DNA from: Anaerolineae bacterium
GTDB taxonomy: Bacteria; Chloroflexota; Anaerolineae; Aggregatilineales; Phototrophicaceae
Length of the DNA stretch: 64,000 nt
NCBI GenBank assembly: GCA_022820125.1
Contig: JAJEGA010000036.1
Span: 1-64,000, forward strand
Direction: 5' to 3'
Below the pieces are notes generated by a model. It saw only the letters and a list, made by a program, of their open reading frames with translations. It was not told where the DNA came from and ran no database searches. The position numbers were made by a program, and so were the translations under genes. Positions 16,576 to 24,674 of this stretch are shown here, piece by piece; the stretch's first letter is position 1; the number at the start of each line of letters is the position of its first letter.

Positions 16576-16608
16576 ATCAGATTTGAAATCTGATATCTAA
16601 TATATCAG
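16576..16608. promoter_or_regulatory. Overlapping perfect dyads upstream of gntR, likely operator
   Basis: 16576-16594 is a perfect 19-bp dyad (ATCAGATTT-G-AAATCTGAT). It overlaps another at 16590-16608 (CTGATAT-CTAAT-ATATCAG). The local sequence is AT-rich and lies 31-63 bp before the GntR-family start and 170-200 bp before the divergent oxidase operon. Autoregulation is the simplest reading; control of the oxidase operon is possible. Confidence 0.6.
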
Positions 16609-16778
16609 CACGCCCACAAAAATGCAAGTCGTCACATACCATAAACCGCGCAAAAAGACCAAAGCAACCAGCGTCCGTCCAGCCAAAGCTGTGATAGAAT
16701 CCGCCGCAGGTGGGAAGCACAGGGGATTGGGCCGCCTCATAGTGTTAGGTAGAGAGGCGCCCCCAAGAGGCAAATGAG

Positions 16779-17720
16779 ATGCCACAAATCATCGTCATCG
16801 GCAGCGGCGTCATCGGCTTGAGCGCCGCTCGGGCGCTGCAACTGGCTGGATGCGAAGTCCGCATTGTCACGCGCGAAATGCCCCTTTCCACCACGTCGGT
16901 CGCTGCCGGCGCCGTCTGGTCGGGCTCGGACCTTGAGGGGCGCAGTCGGAATTGGGCGGCGGCGACGCTCGACCGCTTCCTGCCCCTCGCCAGAGAAGCA
17001 AACAGCGGCGTTACGCTGCAGCGGATGCGCGAGGTATACGCCGAAGAGGTCGCCGATCCCTGGTATCGCGACCGCCTGCCCTTCTTCCAGCGGCTCTCCA
17101 AACATGAACTTCGCGGCGGATTGATCGATGGTTACCTGATGGACACGCCTATGGTCGCCCCGCCAATTTATTTGCGGCGACTGCATGAACAGTTTCTCGC
17201 GGACGGCGGACAACTGGAGACGCGGAGCGTGGCGACCCTGGCTGAGCTCGCGGGCGAGGCGTCCCTGCTGGTCAATTGCAGCGGCGTCGGCGCCAGAGAA
17301 TTGGCGCATGACGAGGCGGTTTATCCCCTGCGCGGTCAGACGATGCTGCTCGAGGCGGCGGGCATCCGCGTCGGTTATATGGACAACAGCGCCATCGATC
17401 ATATCTTCCCGCGCGCTGATGGCGTGCTCATCGGCGGCGTCAAAGTCAAAGGCGATTGGAATCGCCAGCTTGACCCGCAGATTGCAGCCGACATCCTGGA
17501 GCGCTGCGCGAAGATCGAAAAGCGCTTGGCCAACGCGACCGTCTTAAGCGAATTCGTCGGCTTGCGCCCGGGCCGCGATGAGGTTCGCCTTGAATTGGAG
17601 CGGCTCGACGATGGCAGCCCGGTCATCCACAATTACGGCCACGCCGCGGTCGGTTACACGCTATCCTGGGGCTGCGCCGAAGCGGTCGTGGCATTGGCAA
17701 GAGAGGCAGAGGCGCTATGA
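16779..17720 (+). CDS. D-amino-acid oxidase-family FAD-dependent oxidoreductase
   Basis: This 313-aa flavoprotein has an N-terminal FAD-binding 'GSGVIGLSAARAL' (residues ~6-18) and the D-amino-acid oxidase C-terminal pattern: 'GLRPGRDEVRLE' with the substrate-carboxylate Arg, then 'VIHNYGHAAVGYTLSWG'. The family deaminates D-amino acids to imino acids with O2. Its stop overlaps the start of a RidA-family gene by 4 bp. Since RidA proteins hydrolyse reactive imines, the pairing is biochemically sensible. The third gene is an LLM-class oxidoreductase. Confidence 0.87.
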   Translation: MPQIIVIGSGVIGLSAARALQLAGCEVRIVTREMPLSTTSVAAGAVWSGSDLEGRSRNWAAATLDRFLPLAREANSGVTLQRMREVYAEEVADPWYRDRLPFFQRLSKHELRGGLIDGYLMDTPMVAPPIYLRRLHEQFLADGGQLETRSVATLAELAGEASLLVNCSGVGARELAHDEAVYPLRGQTMLLEAAGIRVGYMDNSAIDHIFPRADGVLIGGVKVKGDWNRQLDPQIAADILERCAKIEKRLANATVLSEFVGLRPGRDEVRLELERLDDGSPVIHNYGHAAVGYTLSWGCAEAVVALAREAEAL

Positions 17721-18115
17721 CGCGACGGAACATCTCATCAGGCACGGATTATGAAGCGATCGCCGGGTATTCGCGCGCGGCGCGCCTGGGCAATGTCGTG
17801 CATGTCTCGGGCACGACCGCGACTGACGGCGCGAACACGATCGTCGGCATCGGCGACAGCGCCGCCCAAACCGATTTCATCATCCGCAAGATCGAGCGCG
17901 CCCTGAACGAAGCCGGCGCCCAGCTCAGCGATGTCGTGCGGACGCGCGTCTATCTCGCGCCAGGCGCCGACTGGGAAGCGGTCGCGCGCGCGCATGGCAA
18001 GCGCTTCGGCGAGATCCGCCCAGCCAACACCCTGCTCTACGTCCACGCCCTGGTCGGCGATGAATACCTGGTGGAGATGGAAGCCGAAGCCATCATCGCC
18101 GCCGCTGAAAAATGA
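17717..18115 (+). CDS. RidA-family protein (possible imine deaminase)
   Basis: This 132-aa protein has the YjgF/YER057c/RidA fold: 'GNVVHVSGTTA', 'RALNEAGAQLSDVVRTRVYL' and the C-terminal 'EMEAEAIIA' strand with the conserved Glu. At the position of the substrate-binding Arg105 of E. coli RidA (within PARSC) this protein reads 'PANTL'. Classical 2-iminobutanoate deaminase activity is therefore uncertain, and it may belong to a Rid subgroup lacking that Arg. It overlaps its neighbours by 4 bp on both sides, so it is translated together with the oxidase and LLM genes. Confidence 0.85.
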   Translation: MTRRNISSGTDYEAIAGYSRAARLGNVVHVSGTTATDGANTIVGIGDSAAQTDFIIRKIERALNEAGAQLSDVVRTRVYLAPGADWEAVARAHGKRFGEIRPANTLLYVHALVGDEYLVEMEAEAIIAAAEK

Positions 18116-19110
18116 AATTCAGTCTGCGATTCAATAACGACTTGCCGGTCAGCGATTATGTGCGTTATGCGCGGGCGGCAGAGGCGGCCGGCTTCGATCA
18201 ATTCTGGGTGAGCAACGATCTCTTCCTGCGCAGCGCCCCGGTCATCCTCAGCGCTGTCGCCATGGCCACCGAGCGCATCGAAATCGGCAGCTGCATTCTC
18301 AACCCTTTCACCATTCATCCAGCCGAGATCGCGATGTTCGCCGCCACCCTGGACGAGCTTTCGGGCGGGCGCTTTAACCTGGGCATTTCCAGCGGCGCCG
18401 AGGACTTCATGCGCTGGCTGGGCTTGGAATACCGGCAGCCGCGCAGTCGCGTATTGGAAGCGATCGCCGCCATCAACAAGCTGACATCGAATGAGAACGG
18501 GGCGGCGGACGGCGCCGTCTTGAAGTGGACCGAAGAAGCCTGGCTGCGCTTCCGGTCAAAGCGGCGCGTGCCGATTTATCTGGGGGCGATGAGCCCCAAA
18601 ATGCTGGAGGCGATTGGCGCGGTCGCCGATGGCGGCTTGCCCTTGCTCTTCCCGCCGGAGCATTACGCCAATGTGCTGCCTTATGTGAAGCGTGGGCTGG
18701 CGCGCTCTGGGCGCAGGCTCAGCGACATTGATCTGGCAGCTTGCATCTGGTGCTCGGTTTCGGACGATCAAGCGGAAGCCGAAGCGATGCTCGCCGACAA
18801 GATCGCGTATTACGGTCACGCGATGAGCGCGACACTGCTGGAGCAGCTTGGGCTCAGCCGAGCGGACTTTGCGCCCATTCGCCGAGCCTGGCATATCGAT
18901 GGCGACCAGGAAAGGGCGCGGCGGATGGTGACGCCGCAAATGCTGCGCATCGGCATCGCCGGCACAAGCGACTGCCTGCTGCAACGTCTCAAGGCTCTGG
19001 CTGCGCTCGGCGTCCGCCATATCAGCTTTGGTCCGCCTTTGGGTCCCGACATTTTGGCTGCTATCGAGGCGATTGGCCGCCGCGTCATGCCGCAGTTCGC
19101 GCCAGACTGA
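18112..19110 (+). CDS. LLM-class flavin-dependent oxidoreductase (luciferase-like)
   Basis: This 332-aa protein has the luciferase-like (alpha/beta)8 fold: 'FSLRFNNDLPVSDYVRYARAAEAAGFDQFWVSND' at the N-terminus, 'EIGSCILNPFTIHPAEIAMFAATLDELSGGRFNLGIS' (~60-100), and 'RVPIYLGAMSPKMLEAIGAVADGG' (~150-172). This resembles F420-dependent methylene-H4MPT reductase-like proteins. The cofactor (FMN or F420) cannot be decided. ATG 18112 overlaps the RidA stop (ATGA). The substrate is probably related to the product of the D-amino-acid oxidase step. Confidence 0.85.
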   Translation: MKFSLRFNNDLPVSDYVRYARAAEAAGFDQFWVSNDLFLRSAPVILSAVAMATERIEIGSCILNPFTIHPAEIAMFAATLDELSGGRFNLGISSGAEDFMRWLGLEYRQPRSRVLEAIAAINKLTSNENGAADGAVLKWTEEAWLRFRSKRRVPIYLGAMSPKMLEAIGAVADGGLPLLFPPEHYANVLPYVKRGLARSGRRLSDIDLAACIWCSVSDDQAEAEAMLADKIAYYGHAMSATLLEQLGLSRADFAPIRRAWHIDGDQERARRMVTPQMLRIGIAGTSDCLLQRLKALAALGVRHISFGPPLGPDILAAIEAIGRRVMPQFAPD

Positions 19111-19249
19111 CTTGCCAGCCCGCGCCCCTACTGTAAACTACAGCATTGATGCAACTCGCCGACGGCGCATCCACAATGGATAGCGCCTGGCTTAGTCTTG
19201 TCGTAAGATGAAGAAATATGCGCTGCGCCGACATGGAAAGGCCCAATTG

Positions 19250-21022
19250 ATGCGCCGCCTCGCCATCTTCGTTTCTATATTCCTGCTGAGCCTCAGCCCG
19301 GCTTCCCAGGCGGAGGAGGACTCGGTTCCCAAATGCACTGATACGGAGTTCGCGCAATTCTTCAACATGATCGTCGCGCATCAGACGGAATTTGACAGCG
19401 CCATCACGAGCGCCAACATGCTGAACCGCGTCAGCCGCGCGCAGATGGAGCGCCGCGAAGGCTACCAGGCCGACTTGCCGCTTTGCGCGGATGCGATTGC
19501 GATACAGCGCCTCTTGATCCAGCTCGGTGGCGATGCGCTTGGGCGCGCCGCCCTCGATTTGGCTGATTTGCCCGCGGACGACAATCCCTACCTGCGGCGC
19601 CTCCCCAGCGATCAGTCGCAGATTGAGGGCTTGCTCTCAACCATGATTGCCATTGACCGCTCCGATGCCAAGCCGGCGCAAGAGCGCGAACTGGCTGCTT
19701 GCGAGCGGGACGATTGGAGGCCGCTCGATGACGCGGCCGCGGCGGTGCTGGACGCAACCGGTTCGACCAGCGATGCGAGCAGCCCGGCGGAGGCGCTAAT
19801 CGAGATTGACCGGCTCCTGCTATGGCGTGAAACCAACATACCGAGCCTGCCGGAATGCGCCGAATCCATCGGCTTGATACAAGCCTTGAGCGCAGCCGCG
19901 ACTGATGCCGCCGCTTATCAAGCCTTCACTTACGGCGGCGTGTCTCCCGAGCGGAATCCTTTTCCACCGCTGCTTGAGAAAAGCATCGCGATTGTGACAG
20001 ACTGGCGCGAAACGTTTCCCCAGGCCGCGTCAAACCGCGGCGCTTACATCGACAAACCGCTGCCGGCCTGCCCGCCGGCAGAGCTTTTGGGCGCGTTCAG
20101 CGAGCTTCAGGCGGAATACGCCGATTTAATCGAGCGCGCCGATGCGGCGGAATCCAGCGCCGATCTGCTTGACTTTGGCGCGGCGCAGGTCGCCTTTCGC
20201 GCTAGGCGTCTGGCGGAATTGCCCCACTGCGCGGAAGGCTTTGAATTAAGGTGGTGGGCTGCGGAGGCGCTGGCTGACGCCGCCCTGCGAAGCGCCATTG
20301 CGCTTGGCGCGCCGGCTTCGATTGGAGCCGGGCGAGAAGCCAGGATGAATCTCAACGCAGCGCGCGCGGCGTCCAGTTGGGGCACACTGGATAGGGCGTC
20401 GGGGCAGGCGGAAACAGCCACAACCCCCAGCCGTAATAGCGGGTCTTTCGCGCTGGCGCCAAGATGCGGCGACGGCGATCACATCTTCCTCTTTACTTAC
20501 CTGCTTCCTGAATTCTGGCAACTCACCGATGCCGCCCTGATGCTAACGCAGCCGGAAGAAGCCGCCGGCTTTATCGACCGCTCATACGCGTTTCGCCAAC
20601 TGCTTTGGTCCTATCTGCCACGCTGCGACGACGCGCTCGAAATGGGCTTGCTTATGCGAGCGGTCGCGGCAGACGCCGCCGCCATGATCGCGCTGGAACT
20701 GGCTGGAGCAGCGGTCGCGGACGATCCCTACCTGCCCAGGATGGCGGGCGATCTCAAGCGCTTATTCGAACAGACCGAGCAATTCAACGCGAGTTGCAGC
20801 GGCATCAATGGCGCGACGTCGACCTATTATGTGGTCGCCGAGAACATCGCCAACATCCGATCCTGCGCTTCCACCAGCTGCGCGATCGCCACCACTGCCT
20901 ATCGCGGGCAGAGGCTGGATGTGGTGGATGACCAGAGCAATTGGTACGAGATCGTATTGCCGAGCTGCGAGACTGCCTTCATCGCCGGCTTCCTGGCGAG
21001 CAAGACGCCGCCCACGCGTTAG
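19250..21022 (+). CDS. Secreted Cys-rich protein with C-terminal SH3b domain
   Basis: This 590-aa protein has a signal peptide ('RRLAIFVSIFLLSLSPASQA'). The long alpha-helical body is built of repeated segments each containing a 'P.C.DA' or 'LP.CAE' motif and 'LL' helices (for example 'ADLPLCADA', 'SLPECAES', 'LPHCAEG', 'LPRCDDA'). A bacterial SH3 domain follows at the C-terminus ('ENIANIRSCASTSCAIATTAYRGQRLDVVD...NWYEI', last ~65 residues), often a cell-wall or ligand-binding module. ATG 19250 is preferred: GGAAAGG (19235-19241) sits 8 bp upstream, whereas ATG 19208 has no good site. Function is unknown. Confidence 0.78.
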   Translation: MRRLAIFVSIFLLSLSPASQAEEDSVPKCTDTEFAQFFNMIVAHQTEFDSAITSANMLNRVSRAQMERREGYQADLPLCADAIAIQRLLIQLGGDALGRAALDLADLPADDNPYLRRLPSDQSQIEGLLSTMIAIDRSDAKPAQERELAACERDDWRPLDDAAAAVLDATGSTSDASSPAEALIEIDRLLLWRETNIPSLPECAESIGLIQALSAAATDAAAYQAFTYGGVSPERNPFPPLLEKSIAIVTDWRETFPQAASNRGAYIDKPLPACPPAELLGAFSELQAEYADLIERADAAESSADLLDFGAAQVAFRARRLAELPHCAEGFELRWWAAEALADAALRSAIALGAPASIGAGREARMNLNAARAASSWGTLDRASGQAETATTPSRNSGSFALAPRCGDGDHIFLFTYLLPEFWQLTDAALMLTQPEEAAGFIDRSYAFRQLLWSYLPRCDDALEMGLLMRAVAADAAAMIALELAGAAVADDPYLPRMAGDLKRLFEQTEQFNASCSGINGATSTYYVVAENIANIRSCASTSCAIATTAYRGQRLDVVDDQSNWYEIVLPSCETAFIAGFLASKTPPTR

Positions 21023-21033
21023 CGATCAAGGCT

Positions 21034-22011
21034 TTATCCCGCCAAGATCCGGCTCATCTCCGCCAGCGCCGCGCCCAACTCGATGTTTCGATTGGTGCCG
21101 CTGCCGCCACCGATATGCGGGCACAAGATCACATTGTCCAGCGCGCAGAGCGGGCTTTCAGCCGGCAGCGGCTCATAAGTGAAGACATCCAACCCGGCGC
21201 CGGCGATGCGGTTATCGCTCAGAGCTTCAATCATGGCGTCTTCGTCGATGATGCCGCCGCGGGCGATATTCACGATATATGCGCTTTCTTTCATCAGCGC
21301 GATCTGCTCAGCGCCGATCATGCCTTCGGTCTCGGGCGTATGCGGCGTCGCCACGCAGACATAATCGCTCTCCGCCAGCAGCTCGTCGAGATCGGCATAG
21401 GTCGCGTCGAAGACCGACTCGAGCTCGGCTGAGAGCGGACTGCGCTTGTAATAGAGATTGCGCATGCCCATGACGCTGGCCCGCCGCGCCAGCTCGCAGC
21501 CAATCTCGCCCATGCCGATGATGCCCAAGGTCTTGCCGACCACCTCATGCACGCGCGTATTGTGCATCCAGTGGAAAGCGATCTTGCGCTCGGCGGTGAT
21601 TTCGGGCTTTAGGCCGCGATAGCGATAAGCGCCCAGCGCCACCGATTCGTTGGAGACGACAAGGTCTTTGCTAAGCGCCAGGATCAAGGTCAGCGCCAAT
21701 TCAGCCACACAATTGGGCCCCTTGCGCGGCACGCAAGCGAAATCCAGATCGCGCGCGCGGACGGCAGCGACATCAATGTTGCTGTAGCTGCGCCCCAACT
21801 TCAGCACGGCGCTCAGGTTCGGCAGCGCATTCAGCAGCGTTTCATCAACGGCAGCCGCGCCCGCGATTATGCCGACGATATCGCCGCTCGCCAGCGCCAG
21901 CGCGTCAGCTGAATCATCTGTACACAACACCGTCAAATCGGGATAGTCCGCCGCCAGATCAGCCGCCGCCGCTTCATAACCCGCGTCCGCCATCAGTATG
22001 GTCTTTTTCAT
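21034..22011 (-). CDS. D-isomer-specific 2-hydroxyacid dehydrogenase
   Basis: This 325-aa NAD-dependent enzyme has a Rossmann 'GKTLGIIGMGEIGCELARR' (~158-176) and a full catalytic triad: Arg in 'VNIARGGIIDEDA' (~249), Glu in 'DVFTYEPLP' (~278) and His in 'ILCPHIGG' (~297). It reduces 2-keto acids or oxidises D-2-hydroxy acids. It resembles phosphoglycerate or glyoxylate dehydrogenases but lacks ACT domains, so it is not a standard SerA. It converges on the SH3b gene 11 bp away and is divergent from the DUF4438 cluster, whose LDH2 enzyme acts on the same kind of substrate. Confidence 0.87.
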   Translation of the reverse strand: MKKTILMADAGYEAAAADLAADYPDLTVLCTDDSADALALASGDIVGIIAGAAAVDETLLNALPNLSAVLKLGRSYSNIDVAAVRARDLDFACVPRKGPNCVAELALTLILALSKDLVVSNESVALGAYRYRGLKPEITAERKIAFHWMHNTRVHEVVGKTLGIIGMGEIGCELARRASVMGMRNLYYKRSPLSAELESVFDATYADLDELLAESDYVCVATPHTPETEGMIGAEQIALMKESAYIVNIARGGIIDEDAMIEALSDNRIAGAGLDVFTYEPLPAESPLCALDNVILCPHIGGGSGTNRNIELGAALAEMSRILAG

Positions 22012-22219
22012 TTCACCCGCCTCTTTTTTGATCTGCCTCTGGAACCAGTCGCCATTGTACCAGACTCGCGCATTGCCGTACTAGCAGACAAGCCTTGCCG
22101 GGGCGTATCGTTCGTGTTTTTCACCATTAATGAGGGCGTAGGGACGTCTCGCTTGACGACGTTGTGGCTAGACGATTACGCTGCCCATCACATTCGCCGC
22201 GTCCGCGAATCGGTCTGAT

Positions 22220-22274
22220 TTGTCATTCCCAGAGCAATATGTTACATTCTCCCCCGTTCAAGATTGTCGACAAT
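22220..22274 (+). promoter_or_regulatory. Promoter with downstream operator-like dyad before the DUF4438 operon
   Basis: TTGTCA (22220-22225) and TACATT (22243-22248) have 17-bp spacing. Starting 14 bp after the -10 box is the dyad ATTGTCGACAAT (22263-22274), which fits the TTGT-N3-ACAA half-site style of GntR/FCD regulators and would overlap early transcribed bases. The rest of the 345-bp gap (22012-22356) contains a degraded GGCG-repeat-like stretch around 22133-22165 and an AGGAG ribosome site just before ATG 22357. Confidence 0.5.
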
Positions 22275-22356
22275 GTCGTCGACTTGGGACATCTAAGCGG
22301 CGGTATGGCAGGGGGCGTCCGCATCCGCCGCGGATACGCTCAATGAGGAGAAATCT

Positions 22357-23217
22357 ATGGGATTAGCAACCAACGCCGATCAATTGGTGGAGATGGCTGT
22401 GGTCGGCTACGTCAGCCAGCCCACCGTGCGCGGGTATATCCCGCACGCTTCGGGCGAGGCGATGATCTTGCCCGGCATGTCCGGCTTCATTTACGGCGTC
22501 CGCGTCGGCGATAGCGCATTCGATTATGCCGCCGACCATCTGGAACCGGGCGCCTCCATCGCCCACCCCGATCTCGATGCCGATTACGCGATGCACTATC
22601 TGACCTGCATGGGCAATCAAGCCTTCTTGATGAGCGGGCTGGCGCAGGGGACCGAGGGCATCGTCACCGGCGAGCACGCGCGGCTGCTGGTCGATTTCCC
22701 GCCGGAAGCGGCCGACCTAATCAACGTAGGCGACGCCGTGCAAATCCGCACCAAGGGGCAAGGCTTGCAGCTGACCGACTATCCGCATATCACCCTGAAG
22801 AAGTGCAGCCCACGGCTCATCGAGAGCCTGCCGATTGAAGCGCTTGACGAGCGCCGGATCCGCGTGCCAGTGACGATGGAGCTGCCAATCCGCATTATGG
22901 GCTCGGGCGCGGAGCTCAACCCCGACTTCGTCGACCAGGACTTGATGTCTGGCGACCGCGCCTTAATGGCCGAGCTCGGCATTGACCAGATGCGCCTGGG
23001 CGATCTCGTTGTCGTCAACCATGCCGATCACCGTTATGGACGCGGCTACAAACCGGGCGCCGTCACCATCGGGCTCTGCATCCACGGCGACTCGGTGATG
23101 ACCGGGCACGGACCGGGCATCCTCACGCTGATGACCTGCGATGAACCTTGCATTGAGTGGGTAATCGACCCGGAAGCCAATATCGCCAATTATCTGAATA
23201 TACGAGAGGCATCATGA
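22357..23217 (+). CDS. DUF4438-family protein, first of tandem pair
   Basis: This 286-aa soluble protein resembles DUF4438, a beta-rich family with no established function. Recognisable blocks are 'GYIPHASGEAMILPGMSGFIYGVRVGDSAFDYAADHLEPGAS', 'QAFLMSGLAQGTEGIVTGEHA', 'GDAVQIRTKGQGLQLTDYP', 'LGDLVVVNHADHRYGRGYKPGAVTIGLCIHGDSVMTGHGPGI'. The last block has clustered His, Asp and Gly that could form a ligand or metal site. The downstream gene encodes a paralogue and overlaps by 4 bp. The cluster also encodes a VOC protein and an LDH2-type dehydrogenase, suggesting a catabolic role. Confidence 0.78.
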   Translation: MGLATNADQLVEMAVVGYVSQPTVRGYIPHASGEAMILPGMSGFIYGVRVGDSAFDYAADHLEPGASIAHPDLDADYAMHYLTCMGNQAFLMSGLAQGTEGIVTGEHARLLVDFPPEAADLINVGDAVQIRTKGQGLQLTDYPHITLKKCSPRLIESLPIEALDERRIRVPVTMELPIRIMGSGAELNPDFVDQDLMSGDRALMAELGIDQMRLGDLVVVNHADHRYGRGYKPGAVTIGLCIHGDSVMTGHGPGILTLMTCDEPCIEWVIDPEANIANYLNIREAS

Positions 23218-24086
23218 GCGCAAAAAACAACGCGGATCAAGTCGTCAGCGTATCGGTTCAAGGAGTGATTACGCCGCCGCGCATGCCGCCGCTGCCAGCC
23301 ATGCCCTACTCGCTCGCGGCTGATGGCAGTCCCTTCTTGTTGCCCGCTTACGGCAGCATCGTCTATAACGTCTCCGTTGGCGATTCCGCTTACGGCTGGC
23401 TGGCTGACTGTGTGCATCCGGGCGTCAGCGTCATGATGGGCGAAGCCACCGGCAACCGCGGGCTCAATGTGCTCTCCTGCGTCGGCAATACCGCCATCGT
23501 CATGACCGGCAACAGCCAACGCGCGCGCGGCGCCGTCACCGGCAAGACCGGGCGCTTCTCCGAGCATGTCATCATCCACTTCGAGTCGGACGTGCTTGAG
23601 CAGCTCGCCATCGGCGACAAGATTGTAATCAAAGCCAAGGGCGTCGGCATGAAATTCGATGACCATCCGGACGTGATGCTCAAGGGCTGCTCGCCGGAGC
23701 TGGTCGAGGCGCTGGAAGTGACGACCAATAGCGACGGCAAGCTGTCTGTGCCGGTTGTGGCGGCTGTGCCCCCGCATCTGCTGGGCGCTGGCGCCGGCTT
23801 GGTCAGCGATGGCGGCTCAATCCACATCCAAACAGCGGACAGCGGCGCGGTCAAGGAAGCCGGGCTGGATAATCTGCGGCTGGGCGATGTGGTCGCATTG
23901 ACCGATTACGACAGCAGTTGGAATCACGGTTATTTGCGGAACGCGGTGGGCATCGGCGTGGTCGCGCAAGGCGACAGCCCGCGCGCCGGTTATGGACCGG
24001 GGCTGACGCTGATCATGACCTCGGCCAGCGGCGACATCGCGCCGATGATCACGCCGGGCGTGAATCTGAAGGAGCTGCTTCTGTAA
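23214..24086 (+). CDS. DUF4438-family protein, second of tandem pair
   Basis: This 290-aa paralogue of the preceding gene has the same order of blocks: 'LPAYGSIVYNVSVGDSAYGWLADCVHPGVS', 'TAIVMTGNSQRARGAVTGKTG', 'GDKIVIKAKGVGMKFDDHP', 'LGDVVALTDYDSSWNHGYLRNAVGIGVVAQGDSPRAGYGPGLT'. His residues differ between the two copies in the 'D..Y..GY' block, so they may form a heteromer with distinct sites or act on different ligands. The start at 23214 overlaps the upstream stop (ATGA). A REPIN-like repeat pair lies in the gap before the next gene. Confidence 0.78.
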   Translation: MSAKNNADQVVSVSVQGVITPPRMPPLPAMPYSLAADGSPFLLPAYGSIVYNVSVGDSAYGWLADCVHPGVSVMMGEATGNRGLNVLSCVGNTAIVMTGNSQRARGAVTGKTGRFSEHVIIHFESDVLEQLAIGDKIVIKAKGVGMKFDDHPDVMLKGCSPELVEALEVTTNSDGKLSVPVVAAVPPHLLGAGAGLVSDGGSIHIQTADSGAVKEAGLDNLRLGDVVALTDYDSSWNHGYLRNAVGIGVVAQGDSPRAGYGPGLTLIMTSASGDIAPMITPGVNLKELLL

Positions 24087-24104
24087 GGCGATCAGCGAAC
24101 AGGC

Positions 24105-24177
24105 GGGCGACCTGATAGGTCGCCCCTACACGGTCAGGACTTCTAGAAAACTGTAGGGGCGACTCATTGAGTCGCCC
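24105..24177. repeat. REPIN-like palindrome pair (TGTA ends facing inward)
   Basis: Units are at 24105-24130 (GGGCGACCTGATAGGTCGCC, then CCTACA) and 24152-24177 (TGTAGGGG, then CGACTCATTGAGTCGCCC), with a 21-bp spacer. Here the TGTA ends point toward each other, the reverse of most pairs in this window. It sits between a DUF4438 gene and the VOC gene in the same operon. Confidence 0.85.
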
Positions 24178-24211
24178 GTAGTGTCAGATTAAGTTTTAGG
24201 AATAAGATACT

Positions 24212-24670
24212 ATGTCCTACATCAAACACATGGCATATGCGGTGAAGAGCGTGGACGAGACGCTGCGGCGCTATCAGACACTGCTCGGCATCGGGCATGA
24301 CGCGCGCGTCGTCGTCGCCGAGAAGTCGCGCATCAAGGTGGCGATTTTCAATGTCGGCGATGTCGAATACCAGTTGAACGAATCGCTGGACGCCGACGGT
24401 CGCTTCAGCCAGTGGATCGCCGATCGCGGCACGGAGGGCCTGCATCATATCTGCTACGCGGTCGAGGATATCGATGCCGCGCTGGAGTCGGCGCTGGAGG
24501 AAGGCGGCACGCTGAAATTATGCAGCGTCTGCAATGTCTTTGGCAGTCACCCGCATCCCGAGGGCTATGTCGCTTTTCTGGAGGAGGAGACCGGCGGCAT
24601 CGAGCTTGAGTTGATGCAGGTCTATACGCCGGAAGAGCTGGAGCAATACAAGTCCATCCGCGGGATCTAA
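24212..24670 (+). CDS. VOC-superfamily protein (glyoxalase/methylmalonyl-CoA epimerase-like)
   Basis: This 152-aa protein has two beta-alpha-beta-beta-beta modules typical of vicinal oxygen chelate enzymes: 'IKHMAYAVKSVDETLRRYQTLLG' and 'LHHICYAVEDIDAALESALEEG'. Candidate metal ligands are His7, the His pair in 'GLHHICY' and Glu in 'GGIELELMQ'. It most resembles methylmalonyl-CoA epimerase-like VOC proteins, but 'DVEYQLNES' and the Cys-rich 'LCSVCNVFGSHPHP' are not enough to fix a substrate. It is followed 4 bp later by the LDH2-family gene, so the two are probably co-translated. Confidence 0.82.
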   Translation: MSYIKHMAYAVKSVDETLRRYQTLLGIGHDARVVVAEKSRIKVAIFNVGDVEYQLNESLDADGRFSQWIADRGTEGLHHICYAVEDIDAALESALEEGGTLKLCSVCNVFGSHPHPEGYVAFLEEETGGIELELMQVYTPEELEQYKSIRGI

Positions 24671-24674
24671 GATC

